From positions 1-6,069 of the forward strand of contig JBBIRT010000173.1 of the NCBI GenBank assembly GCA_037441725.1: a stretch of 6,069 nucleotides of DNA. The letters run 5' to 3'. The notes below the pieces were generated by a model, which ran no database searches, was not told where the DNA came from, and saw only the letters and a list, made by a program, of their open reading frames with translations. How positions within the stretch are numbered: position 1 is the first letter of the stretch; every line of letters starts with the position of its first letter. Below are positions 1 through 6,014 of the stretch, piece after piece. Source of the DNA: JBBIRT01 sp037441725 (GTDB lineage Bacteria > Desulfobacterota > BSN033 > UBA1163). The translations under genes were made by a program, and so were the position numbers.

Positions 1-684
1 AATGGGATCCCCCCAGCGACCTGCAGGGGTTCGTGCAATGACCCCTTCCTCCAATCCTGGAATATCTCTTTTCCCCCCTGCGGAAAGATCCGTATTGATC
101 CATCCCGGAAGGATACAGTTGACCTGAATATTATCACTAGCCCAGGCTACAGCAAGGCTTCTGGTCAATTGTAAGATTCCTCCTTTGCTCGCTCCATAGG
201 CAGGAAGGGCTCCCACCCCAAAAATCGAAGTCATGGACCCAATGCTGATGATCTTTCCACCCCCCCTCTCTTTCATTACTGGGTAGACTGCTTTGGCAGC
301 GATAAAGAAACTACGAAGATTGATCCCAACATTTTCATCCCACTCGGCAATGGACATCTCCTGGGGTAATTTATGGATAGCAATCCCTGCATTGCTTACA
401 AGGATATCAATCTTTTTAAATCGATCGAGTGTTTTTTTCACCATATTATAAATCTCTTCATCATGCGAGACATCTGTTTTTAAACCGATCACCTCAACTC
501 CGAAATCCTTTTTAATCTCTTCCACAGCATGAGCTGTCTTGGTTTCATTTCTTGCGGCAATCACAATATTAGCTCCTGCCCCTGCCAGTCCTCGAGCAAT
601 ACCTTTACCAATGCCTCCGTTTCCACCCGTGACAATGGCCACCCTACTCTCCAAGCTAAACATCTCCTGAATCGTCTCTTTCAT
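1..684 (-). CDS. Short-chain dehydrogenase/reductase (SDR), 3' end cut off by window edge
   Basis: A frame read by hand is open from ATG at 684 to the window edge: 228 codons, starting MKETIQEMFSLESRVAIVTGG in pieces and ending in GDPI. It is a classical Rossmann-fold SDR. Visible motifs are the nucleotide-binding TGGNGGIG (residues 19-26), TDVS (70-73), SNAG (97-100), and the catalytic tetrad Asn122, Ser150, Tyr163, Lys167 (YGASK), then PGWINT (193-198). Strand beta-2 ends in AARN with Arg45 and no Asp, which by family rules leans towards NADP(H). Classical members are about 250-260 residues, so roughly 25-30 C-terminal residues are missing. The sequence resembles FabG, gluconate 5-dehydrogenase and 2-deoxygluconate 3-dehydrogenase relatives; the substrate cannot be named. 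Met1 is preferred over Met8 because a G-rich Shine-Dalgarno precedes it. It lies 127 nt after the dehydratase gene on the same strand, so a shared pathway is plausible. It is a cytoplasmic enzyme. The family call is firm, the role is not. Confidence 0.93.
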   Translation of the reverse strand, partial: MKETIQEMFSLESRVAIVTGGNGGIGKGIARGLAGAGANIVIAARNETKTAHAVEEIKKDFGVEVIGLKTDVSHDEEIYNMVKKTLDRFKKIDILVSNAGIAIHKLPQEMSIAEWDENVGINLRSFFIAAKAVYPVMKERGGGKIISIGSMTSIFGVGALPAYGASKGGILQLTRSLAVAWASDNIQVNCILPGWINTDLSAGGKRDIPGLEEGVIARTPAGRWGDPI

Positions 685-690
685 CAAGAA

Positions 691-699
691 TCCCCCCTC
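691..699 (-). promoter_or_regulatory. Ribosome binding site of the SDR gene
   Basis: On the minus strand the sequence GAGGGGGGA sits 6 nt before the ATG at 684. It decides the start: the second in-frame ATG (codon 8) has only the weaker CAGGAG immediately in front of it, with no spacer. Confidence 0.65.
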
Positions 700-705
700 G
701 GGTGA

Positions 706-743
706 TAGACTTTCCAACCCATCGTGTATAGAAAGAAAGTCTA
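706..743. repeat. 9-bp perfect inverted repeat upstream of the SDR gene
   Basis: TAGACTTTC (706-714) and GAAAGTCTA (735-743) are perfect inverted copies around a 20-nt centre. The element lies just upstream of the SDR Shine-Dalgarno and after the dehydratase stop. It could be a two-half-site operator (half-site centres about 29 bp apart) or an RNA hairpin in the leader. The long spacer and A/T-rich arms also allow a chance occurrence. Confidence 0.4.
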
Positions 744-747
744 AACG

Positions 748-770
748 AAAAAATGATCTTCTTTTGAAGA
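748..770 (-). terminator. Weak candidate intrinsic terminator after the dehydratase gene
   Basis: On the minus strand TCTTC-AAAA-GAAGA (770-757) is a 5-bp stem with a 4-nt loop, followed by TCATTTTTT (756-748). The layout of stem then T-run fits a Rho-independent terminator, about 40 nt past the dehydratase stop. The stem is short and AU-rich, so at best it would terminate partially and let some transcript reach the SDR gene. Confidence 0.25.
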
Positions 771-779
771 ATTATCCTT

Positions 780-807
780 ATTTAAATGAACTTCTTTATT
801 TTTTCAA
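780..807 (-). promoter_or_regulatory. Weak sigma-70-like promoter candidate for the SDR gene
   Basis: On the minus strand TTGAAA (807-802, five of six to TTGACA) is followed after 16 nt by TTAAAT (785-780, four of six to TATAAT). This AT-rich gap would yield such matches often by chance. A transcript from here would also have to pass the weak hairpin at 757-770. Confidence 0.18.
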
Positions 808-811
808 CCCT

Positions 812-2506
812 CTAAAATCGATGTTTGATAATGGCTCCCTCATCTGCAGAGGAGGCTAATCTTGAGTAAAGACTAAGATACCCCTTCTTAACCTTTTGTT
901 CGGGTTTTTTCCAGTTTTTTAAACGTTGCTCAATCTCTTTATCGGATAGATGAAGATGGATGGTCCCTTGAATGACATCGATGCTGATCTTATCCCCATT
1001 TTCTACGATTGCAATGGGTCCACCTTCTGCAGCCTCTGGAGATATATGGCCAACGAAACATCCATTATTGGTTCCCGAGAACCGGCCATCAGTAATGACA
1101 GCGGTAGATTTATTTAAACCCATGCCATACAGGTATTTCAATGCCCTATACATCTCCACCATTCCTGGCCCACCTTTAGGGACCTCATATCGGATCACGA
1201 CCACAACTCCTGCTTTGATCTTTCCATCTAAAATAGCCCGATTGGCCTCTTCTTCTGAATCAAAGACCACAGCCGTTCCTGTGAACTGTCTGACACTCGG
1301 ATCTATGGCCGCAGGCTTGCTGATCCCTGTTTTGGGAGCAAGATTCCCTCTAAGCACTGCCAATCCACCTGAAGGGGCAAAGGGTTGATCAATTGTCTTG
1401 ATCACTTCATTATTTTCAGGGAATGGATAAAAATATTTTTGAATATTTTCCTTCATCGTTTTTCCAGTACAGGTCATCACATCCATATGGAGTAAGGATT
1501 GAAGCCTTTCAATGACCCGAGGAATACCTCCGGCTTTCCAGAGGTCTTCCATATCAAAGTGGGAGGCAGGGAAAATCTTTACAATCGTCGGAGTATTTTT
1601 ACTGAATTGATCAAAAGCATCCATGACGTTGATCTCCGCCTCCGCCTCATAGGCTAAGGCGCACAGATGCAAAACCGCATTGGTCGAACCTCCAATGGCA
1701 AGGCAAACCTTGATCGCATTTTCTAAAGACTCCTTATTAATAATGTCCCTGGCCGTAATCCCTCGATTGACCAAATGACAGATGGCCTCTCCAGTCTGCT
1801 CGGCTAACCTTAACCGATCGGCATAGACCGCAGGGATGGCTGCAGCTCCGGGAAGACTCATTCCTAAGGCCTCCGTCAAACAGCCCATGGTGTTGGCAGT
1901 CCCCATAAAGGAACAAGAACCACAGGTTGGACAAGATAAATCTTCCACTATTTTATATTCCTCTAATGAAATTTTTCCGGTCTTGTACATGCCCAATGCT
2001 TCTGAAACAGAGGTGGAATCCGATCGCCTGCCTCCAAATGGAACTCCACTCAGCATTGGACCACCATTAATCAAAATAGCAGGAATATCTAATCTTGCTG
2101 CTGCCATGAGCATTCCCGGAATAATTTTGTCACAGGATCCTATTAAAACAATCCCATCCAGTGGATTTGCCTCTACCATGACTTCAATGGAGTCGCAGAT
2201 CACCTCTCTTGAAGGGAGGACATAATTGAAATGATCTTTAGCAAGGGCATCACACATACCTATAACACCAAATTCGAAGACGGTTCCCCCTGCACGGTGA
2301 ATACCCTTCTTAACCTGTTCGCTGATCTGATTAAGGTTAAAATGGCCAGGAATCAATGTATTCCATGAATTAGCTATTCCAATGGCAGGCCGATTCGTAG
2401 TCAGATCATCATCGGAATATCCCATGGCCTTAATTACGTTTCGAATATCTGCACTTTCAAGGCCACACAAAGATTTTATACTTCTCATTTTATAATGTTG
2501 ACTCAT
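812..2506 (-). CDS. IlvD/Edd-family dehydratase (dihydroxy-acid dehydratase or related sugar-acid dehydratase)
   Basis: This 564-residue protein matches IlvD/Edd dehydratases along its length. Canonical IlvD converts 2,3-dihydroxy-isovalerate and 2,3-dihydroxy-3-methylvalerate to 2-oxo acids, in valine, leucine and isoleucine synthesis. Visible motifs: IPGH (52-55), where E. coli-type enzymes have VPGH and the 2Fe-2S type has PCN; Asp86; Cys125-Asp126-Lys127 (Lys expected to be carbamylated and, with the acids, to bind Mg); CPTCGSC (192-198); GGSTN (272-276); YEVPKGGPGM (440-449) with Mg ligand Glu441; TDGRFSG (472-478) with catalytic Ser477; and a C-terminal LASSADEGA (550-558). The PGH and CPTCGSC pattern predicts an oxygen-sensitive 4Fe-4S cluster like E. 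coli IlvD. Unusual: the Asp86 loop is two residues shorter than in E. coli, and SGTNNGCFVGH replaces SGGTxGLxIGH. E. coli IlvD is 616 residues; short forms near 555-560 are common. Family certain, substrate open, so no symbol is given. Confidence 0.95.
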   Translation of the reverse strand: MSQHYKMRSIKSLCGLESADIRNVIKAMGYSDDDLTTNRPAIGIANSWNTLIPGHFNLNQISEQVKKGIHRAGGTVFEFGVIGMCDALAKDHFNYVLPSREVICDSIEVMVEANPLDGIVLIGSCDKIIPGMLMAAARLDIPAILINGGPMLSGVPFGGRRSDSTSVSEALGMYKTGKISLEEYKIVEDLSCPTCGSCSFMGTANTMGCLTEALGMSLPGAAAIPAVYADRLRLAEQTGEAICHLVNRGITARDIINKESLENAIKVCLAIGGSTNAVLHLCALAYEAEAEINVMDAFDQFSKNTPTIVKIFPASHFDMEDLWKAGGIPRVIERLQSLLHMDVMTCTGKTMKENIQKYFYPFPENNEVIKTIDQPFAPSGGLAVLRGNLAPKTGISKPAAIDPSVRQFTGTAVVFDSEEEANRAILDGKIKAGVVVVIRYEVPKGGPGMVEMYRALKYLYGMGLNKSTAVITDGRFSGTNNGCFVGHISPEAAEGGPIAIVENGDKISIDVIQGTIHLHLSDKEIEQRLKNWKKPEQKVKKGYLSLYSRLASSADEGAIIKHRF

Positions 2507-2514
2507 TTTAATTT

Positions 2515-2521
2515 CCCCCTT
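2515..2521 (-). promoter_or_regulatory. Ribosome binding site of the dehydratase gene
   Basis: AAGGGGG on the minus strand lies 8 nt before the ATG at 2506, which supports that start over the in-frame ATG at codon 7. No convincing -35/-10 pair is seen between this site and the hairpin at 2563-2600, so the gene may depend on read-through from the binding-protein transcript. Confidence 0.6.
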
Positions 2522-2550
2522 CTTTAAGCCAGTGAAGGGATTTCTCCCCT

Positions 2551-2600
2551 TAAATAAATATCCCTCAACCCTCCTTATTAAAGAGGAAGGAGGGTTGAGG
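2551..2600 (-). terminator. Perfect 14-bp hairpin after the binding-protein gene (terminator or mRNA 3'-end protector)
   Basis: CCTCAACCCTCCTT (2600-2587 on the minus strand) pairs perfectly with AAGGAGGGTTGAGG (2576-2563) across a 10-nt loop. The stem begins 25 nt past the binding-protein stop. Reading on in the minus direction comes GATATTTATTTA, a T-rich but interrupted tail; the plus-strand side has no T-run, so it points leftward. A strong stem with an imperfect U-tract suits partial termination, or protection of the abundant binding-protein mRNA from 3' exonucleases, as known for hairpins after binding-protein genes. A small imperfect hairpin (AAGGG 2535-2539 with CCCTT 2547-2551) lies just beyond. 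Confidence 0.75.
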
Positions 2601-2625
2601 AAAGGGTAGATCCGTTTGTTAGATC

Positions 2626-3846
2626 CTATCGTTTATCCCAGGGGGGCATCCATTTAAGGTCATAAACCTTTGGATAAACAGGCAACCTTTTTCCATCCAT
2701 CCACTGAAGGGCAAGAATCGGGGTAAGACATAATCCTTTCTCATTAAATTTAAGATCACCCATAGTGGTACCCACTGCTGTGAATTGGCCACTGAACATG
2801 ACCTCTCTTACTTTTTCCGATTTAATTGATCCAGCCTTTTCGACAGCTTGTTTCAGAACCCAGGGATTAGCATAATATAGCCCCACATTGACAGAATCCA
2901 TCCCGAATTTATCTTTAAATCTCTGCCCAAGCTCCTTGCACCTTGGGTATGGTAAGGTTTCTGCCCAGAACCCATCATGAATAATGTAATCCGAATCCTT
3001 TCCGAGGGTCTGGTAAAATTCTGTAGGCCAGAATCCTTTATACCCATGCGCATATTTCAGATTCAATCCCTGTTCTTTGATCTGTCGGATCAGAGTGATG
3101 CTGTCAGGTGGAAAACCCAGCCAGAAGAGGGCATCGCATTTAGCCGCCTTAGCCTTCAGAATCGAGGGGGTAAAATCTTTTGTTCCAGGGGTATAGGGTT
3201 CATCGACAGCAATATTATAGCCTAAGTTCTTTGCATGGTTTCTAAATCCCGTAGCAAACCCCTGGCCATCTGGATTATCCTCCATCATCAGCCAGATAGC
3301 TTTTGGATGCTCTTCCTTAGGTTTCTGGACCTTCCAAACATCAAACGGAGACTGTGATGCTGTAACCGTTGAAAAGAAAAAGTCAGAACACCATTTGAAA
3401 TTCTGATCCCCAATCTGATCCAACCAACTACAAGTAATAAAAAAGAATACTTTATACTTTTCCGCAACAGTCCCTGCCGCAATATTAATTGGGGTTATGT
3501 TGGAACTAAGAGCAAAATCAACCTTATTCAACTTGATGAGTTTCTCCATGGCTGCAGCCCCTTCAGCAGGAGTACTCTTATCATCTGCAAAGACAAGTTT
3601 GATGGGTAGCTTTTTACCAAGCTCCTTTACGAATACCCCACCTTCCTTGTTGATATCAGCGACTGCCTGTTCATAAGCCCATTTCTGCTGCTCACCGGTC
3701 ATCACATTTACTCCGGTCATCGAATTAATCACCCCCACAAGGATCTCCTTCTTTGCTGCTGCAGATACCTCATTCAAAGGGGTCAAGCAAACCATTAAGA
3801 GAAAAAAGAAGAATCCTGCCCATACCAATAATTTTTTCTCTCTCAT
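2626..3846 (-). CDS. Periplasmic solute-binding protein of a branched-chain amino acid-type ABC importer (LivJ/LivK, Peripla_BP_6 family)
   Basis: The 406-residue protein should be exported and bind the solute for the LivH/LivM permeases encoded upstream. An N-terminal signal peptide is clear: MREKK, a hydrophobic core (6-24) rich in Phe and Leu, and a likely signal peptidase I site after VSA (27-29). Cys20 follows LMV, a poor lipobox, so a soluble periplasmic protein is expected. The mature protein opens with EILVGVINSMTG (34-45), the usual first strand of family I binding proteins, and continues with ADINKEGG (63-70), LVFADDKSTP (84-93) and EKLIKLNKVDF (101-111), the two-lobed LivJ pattern. 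The ligand region FFFITCSWLD (134-143) and KWCSDFFF (151-158) is rich in aromatics and lacks the usual ATSP-like segment, so the ligand may not be a branched-chain amino acid. The mature part has five cysteines (139, 153, 237, 303, 373). Length is typical. The gene lies after the permeases rather than before them, set off by a 227-nt gap and a downstream hairpin, which suits higher expression. Confidence 0.93.
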   Translation of the reverse strand: MREKKLLVWAGFFFFLLMVCLTPLNEVSAAAKKEILVGVINSMTGVNVMTGEQQKWAYEQAVADINKEGGVFVKELGKKLPIKLVFADDKSTPAEGAAAMEKLIKLNKVDFALSSNITPINIAAGTVAEKYKVFFFITCSWLDQIGDQNFKWCSDFFFSTVTASQSPFDVWKVQKPKEEHPKAIWLMMEDNPDGQGFATGFRNHAKNLGYNIAVDEPYTPGTKDFTPSILKAKAAKCDALFWLGFPPDSITLIRQIKEQGLNLKYAHGYKGFWPTEFYQTLGKDSDYIIHDGFWAETLPYPRCKELGQRFKDKFGMDSVNVGLYYANPWVLKQAVEKAGSIKSEKVREVMFSGQFTAVGTTMGDLKFNEKGLCLTPILALQWMDGKRLPVYPKVYDLKWMPPWDKR

Positions 3847-3853
3847 AACTCTC

Positions 3854-3860
3854 CCTCCTT
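3854..3860 (-). promoter_or_regulatory. Strong ribosome binding site of the binding-protein gene
   Basis: AAGGAGG on the minus strand is followed 7 nt later by the ATG at 3846. It is the best-matched and best-spaced Shine-Dalgarno attached to a gene in the window, consistent with the high binding-protein level such importers need, and it fixes the start just before the signal peptide. Confidence 0.85.
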
Positions 3861-3944
3861 CTATGAATTAAATTTGTAAAAGTAGGACCTGATAAACCTC
3901 TCTATGTTTACTGCCTATTGCAACTGATCTCTAAAATCTCCTTT

Positions 3945-3955
3945 TCACCTCCTTT
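3945..3955 (-). promoter_or_regulatory. Orphan perfect Shine-Dalgarno sequence (AAAGGAGGTGA)
   Basis: On the minus strand AAAGGAGGTGA includes a ten-base AAGGAGGTGA that fully complements the conserved 3' end of 16S rRNA. No ATG or TTG follows at a usable distance, and the only nearby GTG overlaps the motif itself. It lies about 100 nt before the binding-protein start. Such gene-less sites in leaders are known in Bacillus (cry3A) to hold a ribosome and stabilise the downstream mRNA; that role here is inference. Confidence 0.45.
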
Positions 3956-4000
3956 CCTTTTTCATGACCTTTTCCAAATCCTTTCGTTACCCTTCCCCAT
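3945..4000 (-). other. Two chained mini-ORFs ending in the orphan Shine-Dalgarno
   Basis: Minus-strand ATG at 4000 opens MGKGNERIWKRS and stops at 3962-3964. Its stop overlaps, as ATGA, a second ATG at 3965 that reads MKKERR and stops at 3945-3947, inside the AGGAGGTGA motif. A purine-rich GAGAGAGAAG precedes the first ATG by 5 nt. Frames this short arise often by chance, and the peptides match nothing I recognise. They could be leader peptides coupling translation towards the binding-protein gene, or nothing at all. Confidence 0.15.
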
Positions 4001-4073
4001 TATCACTTCTCTCTCTGCTTAAATTTCTTCACTCCGGGGATTGATTAATCGTAATTTCCACAAAGTCCTAAAC

Positions 4074-5078
4074 TCAACTCTTCCTACTTTCGATTAACCC
4101 GATGAGGCCGCCTGGCATAAACCTCATGACAAGGATAATAAGCAACCCTGAAAAAATTGGATGGATTCCTTTAAAATAGACATCTCCAAAGGAAAAAACC
4201 GCACTGATAAAAAAGGCACCGATGATCGGGCCTAAAATCGTCCCATTCCCTCCTAAGATACACATCAGAATGGGGTAAAACATCCAGTTATTGAGATTCA
4301 TCACAGAATCTGGATTGATGTGGAATAGATAGATGCCATAAAGGCTACCACAGAGACCTGCAAGAAATGCAGAGATGGCCAAGGCAAAAACTTTATATTT
4401 CAGGACATGAATCCCATGGGAGGAGGCTGAGGTCTCATCCTCTTTAATGGCCCTCAAGGCCAGACCAACTCTGGACTGGGTGATGAAATAGACCAACCCA
4501 ATTGCAAATATGGCCAAAATAAAACTTGTCCAATAATAGGGCCTCATGGATTCAAAGACAGTGGAGGGAAGATGAAGTCCATCCGCTCCTCCTGTATATT
4601 GGCGTGCTTTTATAAAAATCACGGTTATAATTTGTCCCACTCCTAATGTCCCAAAAGAAAAGTAATCACCTCTAAGCCTTGACAGAAGCGGTATTCCAAT
4701 GATGATGGCCAAGACAACCGGGACCAGCCCACTGAGGATCATGAGAATCGGGTCAAAGTAGTAACCCGTTTTGGTAAGGTCCCTCAACCAGATAATGCCA
4801 GTCGTGTAGGCCCCAAGACCGAAGAATGCGTGCCCACCCAAGCTGACCTGACCGGTATACCCTGCCACAAGGTTCCATCCTTGCGAGATCGTAATATAGA
4901 AAAAAACGATGAATAAATAATAGGCAAAATAGGAAGTCTCAACATCAACATAAAAGGGTAATGTGCCAAAGGCGATGATCAGAAGAACCACAATAAGGAG
5001 ATAGATCCCATTCTTTTTAATCTTGGATGGAAAGTTTGCCAACCTGGATTGCTCAATATAAGAATTCATATCTCTCAT
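4074..5078 (-). CDS. livM: Branched-chain amino acid-type ABC transporter permease, LivM family
   Basis: The 334-residue polytopic inner-membrane protein should pair with the LivH-like protein to form the translocation channel. After a basic N-terminus (19-22, KIKK) it has repeated hydrophobic segments, roughly 25-40, 48-66, 80-96, 110-132, 142-157, 183-199, 228-249, 266-298 and 308-328. Family marks are NLVAGYTGQVSLGGHAFFG (69-87), LRGDYFSFGTLG (135-146), TGGADGL (162-168), the cytoplasmic coupling loop RVGLALRAIKEDETSASSHG (203-222) that contacts the ATPases, and FMPGGLIGL (320-328). Length is typical. The start lies 3 nt after the LivH stop with only a poor ribosome site (GAGAAAG), so translation is probably coupled to LivH; ATG at codon 4, preceded by GAGAGAT, is an alternative. 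The symbol states family, not proven substrate: this family also carries urea, amides and aromatic acids in other bacteria. Confidence 0.93.
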   Translation of the reverse strand: MRDMNSYIEQSRLANFPSKIKKNGIYLLIVVLLIIAFGTLPFYVDVETSYFAYYLFIVFFYITISQGWNLVAGYTGQVSLGGHAFFGLGAYTTGIIWLRDLTKTGYYFDPILMILSGLVPVVLAIIIGIPLLSRLRGDYFSFGTLGVGQIITVIFIKARQYTGGADGLHLPSTVFESMRPYYWTSFILAIFAIGLVYFITQSRVGLALRAIKEDETSASSHGIHVLKYKVFALAISAFLAGLCGSLYGIYLFHINPDSVMNLNNWMFYPILMCILGGNGTILGPIIGAFFISAVFSFGDVYFKGIHPIFSGLLIILVMRFMPGGLIGLIESRKS

Positions 5079-5081
5079 TAT

Positions 5082-5975
5082 TTACGCTTTCTCAGCTGAC
5101 CCTCCAAAGAGACCCTGCGGCCTAAATGACAACACCAATAGAAATACCCCAAAGGCTATGGATTCATTCCATCCAGCGCCGACAAAAAAGGAGCCCAAGC
5201 TCTCAATCAACCCCAGCAGAATTCCTCCTAAAAGAGCTCCCCCTACGTTGCCAAACCCACCCAGGGCTAACGCAATCATGGCTTTTAAAGCGAAAATAAA
5301 ACCATAAACAGGGTCAAAGGAGTAAACCGTTGCCAGGGTAACGCCTGCTACCCCTGTAAGTCCAATGCCAATCGCAAAGGCGATCGCATTGACCCGATTA
5401 GGATTGATTCCCATCAGGGTCGTAGAGACTACATCTTCTGATGCCGCTCTTACGGCTGTTCCAATAAGAGTCCTTTTAAGGAATAAGTAGACCGCAAGTG
5501 TTGAAAGAATAGCGATTATTAAAGCAATCAGACGTGTAAAGGGAATATTGATTCCAAAGGGTCTTAGCACATAAGAAGTGTAGCCTGTAACAATGGATCT
5601 GGGATCAGGGGTCCAAGCTACGGTCATGAAGTTTTCTAAAAAGAAGATCAGACCCACAGCAATCAAAAGAGAACTCACCCTATCCTCCAAGGCAGCGGCC
5701 TTCTGGAAAAGTCCATAATAAAATCCACTCCCAAGGAGCATCGTGACTGGAATGATTAGAATAAGGGATAAATACGGATCAATCCCCAAAAGGGTGAATA
5801 ACCAATAACAGATATAAGCAAAAAAGACGATCATGGCTCCCTGGGCAAAAAAAATGATTCGCATGGTCCCAAAGATCAAACTGAGCCCAATGGCGGCAAT
5901 CCCATACATGGTACCAAAAAGAATGCCACTGACAAAAAGTTGAATAAGAAGATCAAAACTTAGAATTCCCAGCAT
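5082..5975 (-). CDS. livH: Branched-chain amino acid-type ABC transporter permease, LivH family
   Basis: The 297-residue inner-membrane protein is the LivH half of the permease pair. Hydrophobic segments lie roughly at 8-34, 36-62, 67-88, 101-120, 146-167, 194-218, 226-262 and 270-284. Family marks are GTMYGIAAIGLSLIFGTMR (21-39), the coupling loop GTAVRAASEDVVSTTLMGIN (172-191), AIGIGLTGVAGV (201-212), LALGGFGNVGGALLGGILLG (236-255), and the C-terminal RPQGLFG (285-291). Length matches E. coli LivH (about 300). The usual NFAHG after the second glycine-rich segment is FFAQG here (42-46), so a normally conserved Asn and His are replaced by Phe and Gln. The gene begins 39 nt after the upstream ATPase fragment and is followed almost directly by LivM, so one operon is likely. 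The true substrate is not shown by sequence. Confidence 0.94.
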   Translation of the reverse strand: MLGILSFDLLIQLFVSGILFGTMYGIAAIGLSLIFGTMRIIFFAQGAMIVFFAYICYWLFTLLGIDPYLSLILIIPVTMLLGSGFYYGLFQKAAALEDRVSSLLIAVGLIFFLENFMTVAWTPDPRSIVTGYTSYVLRPFGINIPFTRLIALIIAILSTLAVYLFLKRTLIGTAVRAASEDVVSTTLMGINPNRVNAIAFAIGIGLTGVAGVTLATVYSFDPVYGFIFALKAMIALALGGFGNVGGALLGGILLGLIESLGSFFVGAGWNESIAFGVFLLVLSFRPQGLFGGSAEKA

Positions 5976-5976
5976 G

Positions 5977-5988
5977 AGGGTTTACCCT
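5977..5988 (-). promoter_or_regulatory. LivH ribosome site inside a small inverted repeat
   Basis: On the minus strand AGGG-TAAA-CCCT ends 1 nt before the LivH ATG. The AGGG is the only Shine-Dalgarno-like sequence at a workable distance (9 nt), and it can pair with the CCCT that precedes the start. A 4-bp hairpin is weak, so any masking of the site would be modest and would open when ribosomes arrive from the upstream gene. Confidence 0.3.
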
Positions 5989-6014
5989 ATTAAGAATTCT
6001 CTCTTCTTCCTTAA

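Larger units (their letters stand above)
3847..4073 (-). other. 227-nt intergenic region between LivM and binding-protein genes
   Basis: This is the longest gap in the window. In transcript sense it is strongly purine-rich from about 4010 to 3935. It holds the binding-protein ribosome site at its left end, an orphan perfect Shine-Dalgarno at 3945-3955, and two tiny overlapping reading frames at 3945-4000. A weak promoter-like pair, TTGAGT (4077-4072, overlapping the LivM stop) and TACGAT (4053-4048) with an 18-nt spacer, matches only four of six bases in each box. I see no strong terminator-like hairpin, tRNA or riboswitch fold here. The gap probably carries 5' leader sequence controlling the binding-protein gene, either in a long operon transcript or in its own. 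Confidence 0.5.

Noticed and set aside
972..1388. Plus-strand open frame of 138 codons opposite the dehydratase gene
   Set aside because: It is antisense to conserved IlvD-family sequence, has no recognisable domain, and its openness follows from the codon pattern of the real gene.
1836..2225. Plus-strand open frame of 129 codons opposite the dehydratase gene
   Set aside because: Same reason: it mirrors the Fe-S and metal-binding part of the real protein and has no family resemblance of its own.
812..2506. Loss of an Fe-S cysteine in the dehydratase (PGH instead of PCN)
   Set aside because: E. coli-type 4Fe-4S IlvD also has PGH at this place together with CPTCGSC, so this marks the enzyme type and is not a missing residue.
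2607..2626. Direct repeat TAGATCC at 2607-2613 and 2620-2626
   Set aside because: Only 7 nt, two copies, one touching the binding-protein stop; likely chance, with no target-site or operator context.
2977..3225. Plus-strand open frame of 82 codons opposite the binding-protein gene
   Set aside because: It lies wholly inside a well-supported minus-strand gene and its translation looks like no known protein.
2626..3846. Lipoprotein signal at Cys20 of the binding protein
   Set aside because: The residues before the cysteine are LMV, with Val where Gly, Ala or Ser is required, and a good VSA signal peptidase I site follows.
4041..4053. Palindrome GATTAATC near the LivM end as an operator
   Set aside because: The symmetry stops after 8 bp and does not extend outward; common by chance in AT-rich sequence.
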